From Sulfobacillus harzensis (GTDB taxonomy: Bacteria; Bacillota; Sulfobacillia; Sulfobacillales; Sulfobacillaceae): DNA of 64,000 nucleotides. The notes beneath the pieces were generated by a model. The model saw nothing but the letters and a program-made list of their open reading frames with translations. It had not been told where the DNA came from and did not search any database. Position 1 is the stretch's first letter; every line of letters starts with the position of its first letter. Below, in pieces: positions 33,390-41,822 of the stretch. The stretch lies in NCBI RefSeq assembly GCF_012933365.1, contig NZ_JABBVZ010000007.1, forward strand, positions 18,750-82,749, read 5' to 3'. Position numbers and translations under genes: made by a program.

Positions 33390-35123
33390 GTGAAGACGCG
33401 ATCCATCGCCTTAGCCCTTGCGGCGGGCGTTGGCCTAGTGGCGGCCGGTTGCGGAAGCAATGCGGCCACCAGCTCGTCAAACAACAGCAGCACGGCGGTG
33501 CAGAAAGGCGGCACGTTAAACGTCGCCTTGTCACCCGACACCAACATCAATTGGTATCTTCCTGTGACGAGCGCCAGCTTTGACACGTTGCCCAACGCCA
33601 TGGTGCAGGACCAATCCTTCAAACCCTTGATCTGGCTCAACACCCACTGGCAGATTGTGTGGAAGTCCTCGATTGCCAAAAAGATTACCTACAACGCCCA
33701 GGGGACTGTGTACCACGTGTTTCTCAACAAAAAATGGCACTGGTCGAACGGGCAGCCGGTCACCGCTAAGGATCTCATGTTCACCTGGAACGTGATCAAG
33801 GCGGCTTCCGCCGCCAATGCGCCCCAGCCATGGCCTTACGTTGGGGTGGGCACCGGAGATATTCCGAGTGGGATTCAAAGTGTCGTGGAAAACAACAACT
33901 ATGAAGTGACCTTCACATTGAAGCAGCCTGCCAACCAGCAGTGGTTCATTTATAACGGCTTGGTTCAATTCTTTCCCCTACCCGCTCAGACGATGGACGT
34001 GGACGGCAACAACTGGTCCAAAGAGATCGCGTATTTAGGGTCATTGGGGACTAACCCGGCGGCCATGGAAAAGGTTGTCGATGGCCCATTTATTCTTCAA
34101 AAGGCGGTCAAGAATCAGTACTGGGTTATGGTTCCGAACCCGCATTATGATGGGCATAAGGCCAACGTCAGCAAACTGGTCTTTGACTATGAGGGTTCCA
34201 ATGATTCCGAGTACGCGGCACTCAAGACCGGGCAAATTAATGTCGGCTACCTCGATTTGAGTCAATACGGGGCTCGCGGCGCCTTGGTCGCACAAGGGGA
34301 CAAAATTGTGCCCGCGTACTTAATGTCTGATTACTGGACCGATCTGAACATGCGCCCAGGCAGTACCACCCGTGCTATTTTCGACCAACTGCCGGTGCGC
34401 CAAGCCTTGGAAATGGGGATCGATCAGCAGGCCATCAACAAGAAAATCTATCACGGGTTCGCGCCGCCTACTTACGGCCCCATTCCATCGACGCCGAGGA
34501 CGAAATTCTTTGACCCCGCCCTGAAATCCAACCCGTATCCGTATAACCCCAAGGCCGGAAAAGCGCTGTTGGAGCAAAACGGATGGAAGGACGTCAATGG
34601 GGTGATGACCAAGGGGAACGAAAAGCTTCAGTTTACGATGCTGTATACCACGGGAACGGAAAGCACCACCCAAACGGTGGAGTTGATGCAGCAGGACTGG
34701 GCCAAGGAAGGCATTCAAGTCACCCTGAAAGGGGTTTCCTTTCCGGAGATGATCAGCATGGAGTTCAATACCTCGCAGCCCAAGACTTGGCAGATGGCCA
34801 CGGGGTCGGGATGGGCCTATGACGGGCCTGGTTGGTATCCTTCCGGCGACGGGCTCTTCAACACCGGCGCCCCCAATGGCGACGGGTATTCCAGCTCCGA
34901 AGAGGATGCCCTGATTAATGCCACTCACCAACCGCAGGCTACGCAGGCGAAGACCATGCAAATCTTCTTCAAGTACGAGGACTACACCGCCAAACAGGTC
35001 CCCATGTTGTGGGAAAACAACTTTGGTGGGCTGGACGTGTTTGCGCCTACCGTGCACAACACAAGTTACATCAATGGCGCGACGGGTCTGTCTCAGTTCA
35101 ACTACTTCTGGATTAGCAAATAA
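33390..35123 (+). CDS. Family 5 (oligopeptide/dipeptide) substrate-binding lipoprotein
   Basis: A 577-residue extracellular binding lipoprotein of the OppA/DppA family. The signal peptide ends in the lipobox VAAGC near residue 21, followed by a Ser/Asn-rich linker and the opening KGGTLNVALSPDTNINWYLP. Family segments include KKWHWSNGQPVTAKDLMFTW. GTG at 33390 lies behind GAGGAGG. No permease or ATPase genes accompany it, so it must borrow a membrane complex encoded elsewhere. Neighbouring peptidases suggest that it captures proline-containing oligopeptides. Confidence 0.92.
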   Translation: MKTRSIALALAAGVGLVAAGCGSNAATSSSNNSSTAVQKGGTLNVALSPDTNINWYLPVTSASFDTLPNAMVQDQSFKPLIWLNTHWQIVWKSSIAKKITYNAQGTVYHVFLNKKWHWSNGQPVTAKDLMFTWNVIKAASAANAPQPWPYVGVGTGDIPSGIQSVVENNNYEVTFTLKQPANQQWFIYNGLVQFFPLPAQTMDVDGNNWSKEIAYLGSLGTNPAAMEKVVDGPFILQKAVKNQYWVMVPNPHYDGHKANVSKLVFDYEGSNDSEYAALKTGQINVGYLDLSQYGARGALVAQGDKIVPAYLMSDYWTDLNMRPGSTTRAIFDQLPVRQALEMGIDQQAINKKIYHGFAPPTYGPIPSTPRTKFFDPALKSNPYPYNPKAGKALLEQNGWKDVNGVMTKGNEKLQFTMLYTTGTESTTQTVELMQQDWAKEGIQVTLKGVSFPEMISMEFNTSQPKTWQMATGSGWAYDGPGWYPSGDGLFNTGAPNGDGYSSSEEDALINATHQPQATQAKTMQIFFKYEDYTAKQVPMLWENNFGGLDVFAPTVHNTSYINGATGLSQFNYFWISK

Positions 35124-35130
35124 GGAGGGC

Positions 35131-35157
35131 GGCGCGCCGTGATCCATTCGGCGCGCC
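35131..35157 (+). terminator. GC-rich stem-loop after the binding protein
   Basis: Perfect 9-bp stem GGCGCGCCG/CGGCGCGCC with a 9-base loop, 7 bases after the stop codon. There is no T run, so it is either a message-stabilising hairpin or a weak terminator. It could lower expression of the downstream peptidase relative to the binding protein. Confidence 0.5.
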
Positions 35158-35179
35158 GTCAACCAAAGGGGCGATCGGA

Positions 35180-36265
35180 ATGCGGGGATCATTGGAGCGG
35201 TTTCAAAAAGCGTTAGCAGAACGGCAATTATCGGGAGCAATCATCGCGGCACCAGAAGAGCTAAGTTCGACGAACTTGCGGTATCTCAGCGGATTTACGG
35301 GATCGTCGGCATACCTTCTAATAACGCCTGAGCGGGCGTGGCTTTTGACCGATTTCCGGTATCTCGATCAGGCGGCGGGGGAATCACCAGATTTCACGGT
35401 TGTGCGGCATGAGTCGCCCGTCGCCAAGACCCTTGCCGCCCTTTGCCAAGACAATGGCATTCACACGCTCGGGTGGGAACCGGACAAGGTGCCATACGAG
35501 ATGTGGGAAGGCTGGAATGGCACGGTGCCGGTGGTATGGAAACCGTTAGAGCGCCTCATTGAGACGCTTCGTATTGTCAAAGACTCCCAGGAAATTCACT
35601 CTATGCGCGAGGCGGCGCGAATTGCCGGGGAGTCGCTGATGGTGGTTTTGCCAGGCATGGTGGGCCGGCAGGAAATCGAGGTGGCGCTCGATCTGGAGAT
35701 GGAAATGCGGCGGCGGGGAGCAGAATCACTGGGGTTTCCCACCATTATCGGGGCTGGTGAACGCGGCGCGCTGCCCCACGCTCATCCCACCCGACGCATG
35801 ATTCGGAAGGGGGAACTGGTTACCATCGACTTTGGCGCCCAGGTGGACGGGTACAAGTCGGACGAGACCGTTACGGTGGGGACGGGAGAAGTGCCGGCCA
35901 AGCTCCGCGAGATCTGGGATATTGTGGCGGAGGCGCAGCGACGAGGCATTGCCGCAGTGAAGCCGGGCAACACCAGCCGTGACGTGGATTCAGCCGTGCG
36001 CAACTACATTCAGGCCAAAGGCTTTGGCGAATACTTCGGGCACGGCACCGGTCATGGAGTGGGGCTGGACATTCATGAAGACCCGTTTGCTTCGCAGTCG
36101 CCCGCTCAAGAACGGGTGTTGGAAGAAGGCATGACCATCACTGTGGAGCCGGGCATCTACATTCCGGGTCTAGGCGGGGCTCGATTGGAAGATACCCTGG
36201 TGGTCACCCGCGATGGAGCCGAACGGCTGACCATTGTTCCTAAGCATTACCAAGTGCTCTCTTAA
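35180..36265 (+). CDS. Xaa-Pro aminopeptidase/dipeptidase (M24B)
   Basis: Pita-bread metallopeptidase of 361 residues, similar to bacterial Xaa-Pro peptidases that release proline or hydroxyproline from short peptides. An N-terminal creatinase-like domain (LRYLSGFTGSSAYLLIT) precedes the catalytic half. Metal ligands are visible as Asp in VTIDFGAQ and GYKSDE, His in FGHGTGHGVGLDIHEDP and Glu in TVEPGIY and ARLEDT. AAAGGGG precedes the ATG. It lies between the peptide-binding lipoprotein and an amino acid permease, directly upstream of hydroxyproline catabolism. Confidence 0.92.
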   Translation: MRGSLERFQKALAERQLSGAIIAAPEELSSTNLRYLSGFTGSSAYLLITPERAWLLTDFRYLDQAAGESPDFTVVRHESPVAKTLAALCQDNGIHTLGWEPDKVPYEMWEGWNGTVPVVWKPLERLIETLRIVKDSQEIHSMREAARIAGESLMVVLPGMVGRQEIEVALDLEMEMRRRGAESLGFPTIIGAGERGALPHAHPTRRMIRKGELVTIDFGAQVDGYKSDETVTVGTGEVPAKLREIWDIVAEAQRRGIAAVKPGNTSRDVDSAVRNYIQAKGFGEYFGHGTGHGVGLDIHEDPFASQSPAQERVLEEGMTITVEPGIYIPGLGGARLEDTLVVTRDGAERLTIVPKHYQVLS

Positions 36266-36304
36266 CTTCCCAACACAATTACTTGAGGAAAAGAGGCGAA
36301 TTCC

Positions 36305-37849
36305 ATGGTAAAACTTCGGCGCGAACTCACCGCCCGGGACCAAATTCTGTTTGGCATGGCGGGTGCCATCGGCACCGGGATTCTCTTCAGTCCCATCGGT
36401 ATGGCCGCCGTCGCCGGGCCGGGCGTGATTGTGGCTTGGCTAATTGGTGCCATTTTTTACACGTTCATTGGCCTCACCTTAGTGGAACTAAGCATGGAGT
36501 TTCCCGAGGCGGGCGGCCCCTCGCGCTACAGTCTTTATAGTCACGGCAAAGCGACCAATATGCTGAACGCGTTTGGGGACGTGTTTTGGTACCTTTTTAT
36601 CCCGCCCATCGAGGCTCTGGCGACGGTGGAGGGTCTCAACTACTTCTATCCCCACTTCTTAAACGCGCATGGCAACCCCACCACTCTCGGGGCGCTAGGC
36701 GCGGTGGTGATGATGCTGCTGTTTTTGCCATTGAATTACTACGGCATTAAGGTGATGCAGCAGGCCAATCGCTACGTGGGTCTGATAAAACTGGTGCTGT
36801 TGGCGGTCGTGGGGCTGGCTTTCCTAACGATTGGCCACTTCGGCAATTTGAGCCATTACGGCGGCTTTGCTCCCTTTGGCGTCACCGGAATTTTGGCCGC
36901 GGTCCCGCTGGGCATGTTCGCCTTTGGGGGCATCCGGGTCATTCCCGACTATGCGGAAGAAACCACATCCCCCGAGGCGCTGGGCCGGTCCATTCTCTGG
37001 ACTATCTTGGGCCAGACCATTCTCTACCTTTTGTTTGCGACCGCCTTTGTTGTGGCGCTCTCCTGGTCGCATGTCCACTTGGCCACCGGCGATTGGGCTG
37101 GCCTGGACAAACTGCCGGGGAACCCCTTTGTGGTAATCGCCAGCCATCCGGTGATTGCCTGGTTGTTGGTCCTGACATTAATTGTGGCGGTGCTGTCGCC
37201 GTTTGTGACCGGCTACATTGATCAGGGGTCGGGTGCCCGGGTGGTGTTGGCTATGGCCCGAAGTGGTCTGGTTCCGGCGCGCTTCAAGGAGTTGAACCAG
37301 CGCTACGCAGTGCCCACATGGGCTATATTGGCGTTTACCGTGGTGGGCGTCGTCATTGCCTTCCTGTTCGCTCCCGTCCCGTCCATTTACGCTCTGACCA
37401 ATGACGCCGTGGTGGCGGGCTACCTAGGCTTCGCCGCCAATCCGGTGGCGATGCTCGCTCTTAGGCGTCAAGGGCGGAAAGGCTTCTTTCGCCGTCCGGC
37501 GCTGGTAGCCAATTTGGGCTTTATGGGCGCGGCGTTGATTGTGTATTGGAGCGGCTGGCCGTCCGTTCCCTATTCCGCTATTCTGGTGGCCTTGGCCTCC
37601 ATCATCTTCGGCATCATTTACAAAGTCACCGAGTTTAAAAACGCCTGGTGGTACATCGCGTACATGGCGTTTTTAGTGCTGATGACCTATATCGGTAGCG
37701 TCGGCGCTTTGAAACTCATCAATTTCTATTTGGGAAGCGCAATCGTGGTGGTCGTGTCCTTGGCGGTGTTTCTTCCCTGGGGTGTTGCCTCACGGCTTTC
37801 TAACGAGGACAGCGAAACCTTGCAGGCTCAATTCGCCCAAGACGCTTAG
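36305..37849 (+). CDS. APC-family amino acid permease
   Basis: A 514-residue permease with about 12 membrane segments. The first helix has the family motif FGMAGAIGTGILFSPIG, and EFPEAGGPSRYSLYS follows near helix 2. A soluble C-terminal tail of about 20 residues ends the chain. GAGG precedes the ATG by 8 bases. It lies between the Xaa-Pro peptidase and the deaminase gene of the hydroxyproline pathway, so proline or hydroxyproline uptake is the natural proposal. Sequence alone does not fix the substrate. Confidence 0.9.
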   Translation: MVKLRRELTARDQILFGMAGAIGTGILFSPIGMAAVAGPGVIVAWLIGAIFYTFIGLTLVELSMEFPEAGGPSRYSLYSHGKATNMLNAFGDVFWYLFIPPIEALATVEGLNYFYPHFLNAHGNPTTLGALGAVVMMLLFLPLNYYGIKVMQQANRYVGLIKLVLLAVVGLAFLTIGHFGNLSHYGGFAPFGVTGILAAVPLGMFAFGGIRVIPDYAEETTSPEALGRSILWTILGQTILYLLFATAFVVALSWSHVHLATGDWAGLDKLPGNPFVVIASHPVIAWLLVLTLIVAVLSPFVTGYIDQGSGARVVLAMARSGLVPARFKELNQRYAVPTWAILAFTVVGVVIAFLFAPVPSIYALTNDAVVAGYLGFAANPVAMLALRRQGRKGFFRRPALVANLGFMGAALIVYWSGWPSVPYSAILVALASIIFGIIYKVTEFKNAWWYIAYMAFLVLMTYIGSVGALKLINFYLGSAIVVVVSLAVFLPWGVASRLSNEDSETLQAQFAQDA

Positions 37850-37896
37850 CATCCATCCGTCGGGCTATCATTGGAAAACGAGAGGAGAACAGCAAC

Positions 37897-38760
37897 ATGG
37901 CAACATTCAATGGCGTATACGTGGCAGTGGTGACCCCTTTCAATGCAGATTCTAGCGTGGACCTCCCACGTTTTCGGGAACACCTTTCCTGGCTAATTGA
38001 GTCTGGGGTTGACGGCATCGTTCCCACGGGGTCTTGTGGGGAGTATGCCTCCCTTGACGATGGCGAGCGGGCGAGTGTCATTGAAACGGTGGCGGAGGTC
38101 ACGCGCGGCAAAGTCCCGTTCGTGGTGGGGGTCGCGGCTCCGACTACCGCCAAAGTGGTGCACTGGACCACCTTGGCTAAGTCCTTGGGCGCCCAAGGGG
38201 TCATGGCGCTTCCACCTGTGAATTACCGACCTACTTGGGAAGAAACCCGCGCCTATTACCAAGCGATTGACGCCGTTGGGCTTCCCGTCATTATATACAA
38301 CAATCCTCACGATACCGCCGTCGATATGCCACCGGCGCGGCTTCGGGAGTTGCAAGCGCTGCCTAACATCGTGGCGGTCAAAGAGTTTAGCGGAGACGTG
38401 CGCCGTATCACCGAGATTCAGGAAGTCACCCAACTGGAGGTGTTGGCGGGGGCGGACGACTTATTGGTCGAAAGTGTTCTCGCCGGTGCCAAGGGATGGA
38501 TTGCCGGCATGGCCAATATTGTGCCTGAGGCATGCGTGCGGCTCTATCGACTGGCGACTACCGGTAAGACCGACGAAGCGTGGGCACTATACCGAAAACT
38601 GCTGCCGCTGCTTCGCTACGATTCCACGCCCCGGTTGGTGCAAGTTATTAAATACGGGATGGAATGCGTCGGCCAGTCTGTCGGCATGACCCGTGCCCCG
38701 CGTCTTGGGTTGACTGAGGAGGAAAAGCGGGTCGTGTCCGAGGTGCTGGCCGGCCTATAA
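37897..38760 (+). CDS. DapA-family lyase, probable 1-pyrroline-4-hydroxy-2-carboxylate deaminase
   Basis: TIM-barrel enzyme of 287 residues in the dihydrodipicolinate synthase/N-acetylneuraminate lyase family. The Schiff-base Lys is in IVAVKEFSGD, the catalytic Tyr in IIYNNP, and the GSCGEYASL motif replaces the usual GTTGE near residue 48. Here it lies with proline-racemase-family, D-amino acid dehydrogenase and aldehyde dehydrogenase genes, the known setting of the hydroxyproline-pathway deaminase. That enzyme converts 1-pyrroline-4-hydroxy-2-carboxylate to 2-oxoglutarate semialdehyde and ammonia. Function by context; the family by sequence. Confidence 0.87.
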   Translation: MATFNGVYVAVVTPFNADSSVDLPRFREHLSWLIESGVDGIVPTGSCGEYASLDDGERASVIETVAEVTRGKVPFVVGVAAPTTAKVVHWTTLAKSLGAQGVMALPPVNYRPTWEETRAYYQAIDAVGLPVIIYNNPHDTAVDMPPARLRELQALPNIVAVKEFSGDVRRITEIQEVTQLEVLAGADDLLVESVLAGAKGWIAGMANIVPEACVRLYRLATTGKTDEAWALYRKLLPLLRYDSTPRLVQVIKYGMECVGQSVGMTRAPRLGLTEEEKRVVSEVLAGL

Positions 38761-38782
38761 TGCCGAGAAGGGACGTGACGGT

Positions 38783-39961
38783 TTGTCGGCCAACATCATT
38801 GTGGTAGGCGGGGGCGTGATTGGGGCGGCCAGCGCCTACTACCTCACCCAGTCAGGGGCCTCGGTCACGCTCTTAGACCAAGGGGATATTGGAGGCGGGA
38901 CGTCGTCGCGCTGCGACGGCAATGTGCTGGCGATTGACAAAGACCCCGGATTTGATAGCCAGATGGCGCTGAAAAGCCAAGAGTTGCTGCACCAACTGGC
39001 CCAGGAACTGCCTCGGTTCGAATATCGTCGACCCGGCAGTTATCTCGTCTGCGACAATGGCGATGAGGTTGAGATGGCGCGCGAATGGGTGCGTTTGCAA
39101 CAAGAGGCAGGATTGCCGTTCGCCTTTTTGGACCAGCAGGCCATCCACCATCACTTGCCCCATTTATCCGAGGACGTACCGGGGGGCCTTGTGTGCGGAT
39201 CGGATGCGACCCTGAATCCGCTTCTGTACACGCAGGTGTTGGTCGCCCACGCCCGCCAGTCGGGAGCTGTCGTGCGGCCGCATCAAGCGGTTAAGGCCCT
39301 TTGGATCGCCGACGGTGGGGTTCGGGGCGTGCAGCTGCCCTCCGGGGAATTGATGGAGAGCGACATCGTGGTGGTTGCCGCCGGAATTTGGACGCCCAGT
39401 CTTTTGGAGTCGGCGGGCATTCCGATCCCTATTCAACCACGAAAAGGCCATCTTTTGGTTTCAGGCAAGGGCCCGTTGTTCGGGGATGCCAAGGTCATGG
39501 AATTTGGCTACTTGATGAGCAAATTTGGGCGGGAGCGCGTTGCGCCGGCAGAGACCTTGCGTTATGGCGTGGCACTGGTGTACGAGCCTACCGAGAGCCA
39601 TAATTTTCTTCTGGGCAGCAGCCGCGAATTTGTCGGTTGGAACACCGAGCCCCAAGTCGAGGTGGTAGGGGCCATCGCCCGGCGCGCCATGCGGTTTTAC
39701 CCCGGCATGAGAGAGGTGACCATCATGCGGAGCTATGCAGGGCTTCGCCCTTGGACACCGGACCACTTTCCCATCGTATCCCGCATTGACCCCATTTCGG
39801 GACTGATTGTCGCGGCCGGGCACGAAGGCGATGGCATTGGGCTGGCAGCTGTGACGGGACATCTAGTGGCCGATTTAGCGCTGGAGCGAGACCCGGTAAT
39901 TCCGGTAGAGCCCTTGCGCTGGGATCGTCCGACTCTTAAGGGGGAAGGCGTACATGCGTAG
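38783..39961 (+). CDS. FAD-dependent D-amino acid oxidoreductase (D-hydroxyproline dehydrogenase beta-like)
   Basis: DAO-family flavoprotein of 392 residues. The FAD-binding IIVVGGGVIGAASAYYL is at the N terminus, and a second FAD contact near the C terminus contains AAGHEGDGIGLAAVTG. It resembles the HcnC/OoxB type, which works in a complex rather than as a free oxidase. The start is TTG at 38783 behind AGAAGGGA. It overlaps the [2Fe-2S] gene by 8 bases and shares an operon with a second flavoprotein and a ferredoxin-like subunit, as in heteromeric D-hydroxyproline dehydrogenases. Expected product is 1-pyrroline-4-hydroxy-2-carboxylate. Confidence 0.88.
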   Translation: MSANIIVVGGGVIGAASAYYLTQSGASVTLLDQGDIGGGTSSRCDGNVLAIDKDPGFDSQMALKSQELLHQLAQELPRFEYRRPGSYLVCDNGDEVEMAREWVRLQQEAGLPFAFLDQQAIHHHLPHLSEDVPGGLVCGSDATLNPLLYTQVLVAHARQSGAVVRPHQAVKALWIADGGVRGVQLPSGELMESDIVVVAAGIWTPSLLESAGIPIPIQPRKGHLLVSGKGPLFGDAKVMEFGYLMSKFGRERVAPAETLRYGVALVYEPTESHNFLLGSSREFVGWNTEPQVEVVGAIARRAMRFYPGMREVTIMRSYAGLRPWTPDHFPIVSRIDPISGLIVAAGHEGDGIGLAAVTGHLVADLALERDPVIPVEPLRWDRPTLKGEGVHA

Positions 39962-40256
39962 TCAGGAGAACGTGTCGGCATCGACCGATCTGGTTGTGTG
40001 CCGCTGCGAATGGGTGACGTGGGGTGTCGTGCAACAGGCGCTGGAGAGCTTTCAGCCGACGTCGCTTCGGGAGTTGAAACTGGTCACGCGCTGGGGCATG
40101 GGCATGTGCCAGGGGAGGGTGTGCAGGCCGCTCATGGCGTGCGTGCATCTGCCCGACGGCGATACGGGTGGCCCTCCGGGGTTGTCTCCACGCATCCCGT
40201 ATAAACCGGTTGCCATGTCCGCCCTGTTTAGCGAAGGGGGTCAAGAGGATGCCTAA
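39954..40256 (+). CDS. BFD-like [2Fe-2S]-binding subunit
   Basis: A 100-residue protein with Cys pairs in VVCRCEW and GMCQGRVC, the CxC...CxxxxC pattern of bacterioferritin-associated-ferredoxin-like domains. In many hydrogen-cyanide-synthase and opine-oxidase complexes this domain is fused to the alpha flavoprotein; here it is a separate gene. Stops and starts overlap on both sides (8 bases each). It probably carries electrons between the two flavin subunits. Its roughly 35-residue C-terminal tail after the cluster has no recognised motif. Confidence 0.88.
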   Translation: MRSQENVSASTDLVVCRCEWVTWGVVQQALESFQPTSLRELKLVTRWGMGMCQGRVCRPLMACVHLPDGDTGGPPGLSPRIPYKPVAMSALFSEGGQEDA

Positions 40257-40605
40257 GGGGCGACTAGAGCCGCGAGTGCCCGCGGGCCACCCCTGGGCGA
40301 CGTGGGGTCGGCTGCCCCAACCGGTGACCTTTGTCGTTGACGGCATACCGGTTGAGGGCATCCCTGGTGAGCCGGTGGCAATGGCGCTCTGGGCCCAGGG
40401 GGTCCGGGTATTGGGATGGAATGAAGAGAGCGGCGAGCCGCGGAGTCTCTTCTGTACGATTGGGCACTGCTTTGAATGCCGCATGACCATCGATGGCAAG
40501 CGCGACCAACGAGCCTGTCTCTTTCCGGTTCGGGAGGGCCTGGTGGTCGAGCGCCAACACCGGCCGGAAGAACTCCGCCCGTTGGATGGGATGGAACGGC
40601 TATGA
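40249..40605 (+). CDS. 2Fe-2S ferredoxin-like subunit
   Basis: A 118-residue (2Fe-2S)-binding protein of the HcnA/SoxA-like type. Cluster ligands are visible in FCTIGHCFECRM and RACLFPV, giving the CxxxxCxxC...C arrangement. The N-terminal half has the FVVDGIPVEGIPGEPVAMAL beta-grasp segment of plant-type ferredoxin domains. ATG at 40249 overlaps the BFD gene, and its own stop overlaps the next start (ATGA). It should be the small electron-transfer subunit of the D-hydroxyproline dehydrogenase complex. Confidence 0.9.
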   Translation: MPKGRLEPRVPAGHPWATWGRLPQPVTFVVDGIPVEGIPGEPVAMALWAQGVRVLGWNEESGEPRSLFCTIGHCFECRMTIDGKRDQRACLFPVREGLVVERQHRPEELRPLDGMERL

Positions 40606-41822
40606 GCCAGATTGAGGTCGTGATTATTGGCTCGGGCCCGGCGGGTCTCTCGGCAGCGCTACGGCTGGGGCAGAGTGGCGTCGCCACAGTGATTGTTGAT
40701 GAATATCCCCGACCGGGAGGACGTCTCCTTGGTCAGCTCTACCGACGGGGGCGCTTTTGGTGGAACGGACGGGCCGAAGCCGAGAAGCTCATTGCTGCCG
40801 TGCGCCAGTGCCCTTCCGTGCAGTGGCGTTTGGGAACCTCGGTGGTAGCCTTGACCCCCAACCAGGGCGGCTGGCGGGTCAGCTTATCAGGCAGCGAGAG
40901 TGTTGATGGGGTCGCGGCGGTCCTCATTGCCACCGGGGCTGCTGAGGTGCCTGTTCCCGTGAAAAATTGGAATCGTCCTGGGGTGATGACCATCGGAGCG
41001 GCGCAGGTGATGGCCAACGTGTACCGGGTTCGACCGGGGCAACGGGGCATTGTGGTGGGCGGTGGCCCGTTGGCCTTTGCCATCGCCCAGGAGTTGTCGT
41101 GGGCGGGCGTCGAACTGACGGGTATCGTCATGCCGCCCCCTGGACTTCCGGCTCCGTCGACCCTGACACCTTATGCCCAATGGCGGTCTATCGGTGCCCT
41201 GTCGCATCTGGCGCCTTGGTGGGCGCGTCCGCTGGTGCCGCTCCTCAAAGACGATGGGCGGATTCCCGAACTGATGGCGCGAATCCCGGCGGCGGGAATT
41301 GGCGTCGCCGGAACCCGCTTAAAACCCAACGTCGCCGCGGTTGAGATCCTGGGGGAAGACCGGGTTGAGGGGATTAGGCTGCAGCGGTTGAGCAGGGAGG
41401 GAAGATTGGTGGGACAACCGTGGATCGAATCCGTTGATTTCGTGTTGCTGTCCGGCGGTCTCCGACCGATTCCGGATCTGTTTCACGTGGTCGGCGCCCG
41501 GATCCGGCGATCGGACGAGGGAATCTATGACGTGCCCGTGTTTGGTCCTCTCGGGGAAACCACCGCACCGGGAGTGTTTGGTGCCGGAAACGCTTTGGGG
41601 GTCGAGGGAGCGCCGGTAGCCATGGCGCAAGGAACGGGAGCAGCCTTGGGCATCTTGCGGTATCTCCATCGGGAAGGCGATCATTGGGGAGACGAGGTTT
41701 CCGAACACGCGCGTGAACTTCGACGTGTTCGAACAGACGCGCCACTGGTGTTTAGTCATGAGTGGTCTCGGATCCATGAAGATATTGCCCAGCAGTGGCA
41801 ACAAGTGGAGGGCGGTCGCTAA
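40602..41822 (+). CDS. NAD(P)/FAD-dependent oxidoreductase (D-hydroxyproline dehydrogenase alpha-like)
   Basis: A 406-residue pyridine-nucleotide-disulfide-oxidoreductase-fold flavoprotein of the HcnB/OoxA type. FAD motif VVIIGSGPAGLSAALRLG is at the N terminus, GIVVGGGPLAFAIAQEL near residue 148 is the second dinucleotide site, and the C-terminal FAD segment has GVFGAGNALGVEGAPVAMAQG. The BFD-like domain usually fused at the C terminus is absent and is encoded separately at 39954. Its stop shares one base with the start of the epimerase gene. Confidence 0.88.
   Translation: MSQIEVVIIGSGPAGLSAALRLGQSGVATVIVDEYPRPGGRLLGQLYRRGRFWWNGRAEAEKLIAAVRQCPSVQWRLGTSVVALTPNQGGWRVSLSGSESVDGVAAVLIATGAAEVPVPVKNWNRPGVMTIGAAQVMANVYRVRPGQRGIVVGGGPLAFAIAQELSWAGVELTGIVMPPPGLPAPSTLTPYAQWRSIGALSHLAPWWARPLVPLLKDDGRIPELMARIPAAGIGVAGTRLKPNVAAVEILGEDRVEGIRLQRLSREGRLVGQPWIESVDFVLLSGGLRPIPDLFHVVGARIRRSDEGIYDVPVFGPLGETTAPGVFGAGNALGVEGAPVAMAQGTGAALGILRYLHREGDHWGDEVSEHARELRRVRTDAPLVFSHEWSRIHEDIAQQWQQVEGGR

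Noticed and set aside
34320..35240. A 306-residue open frame antisense to the peptide-binding lipoprotein
   Set aside because: Composition is that of a complement frame, and the sense frame is a well-recognised family.
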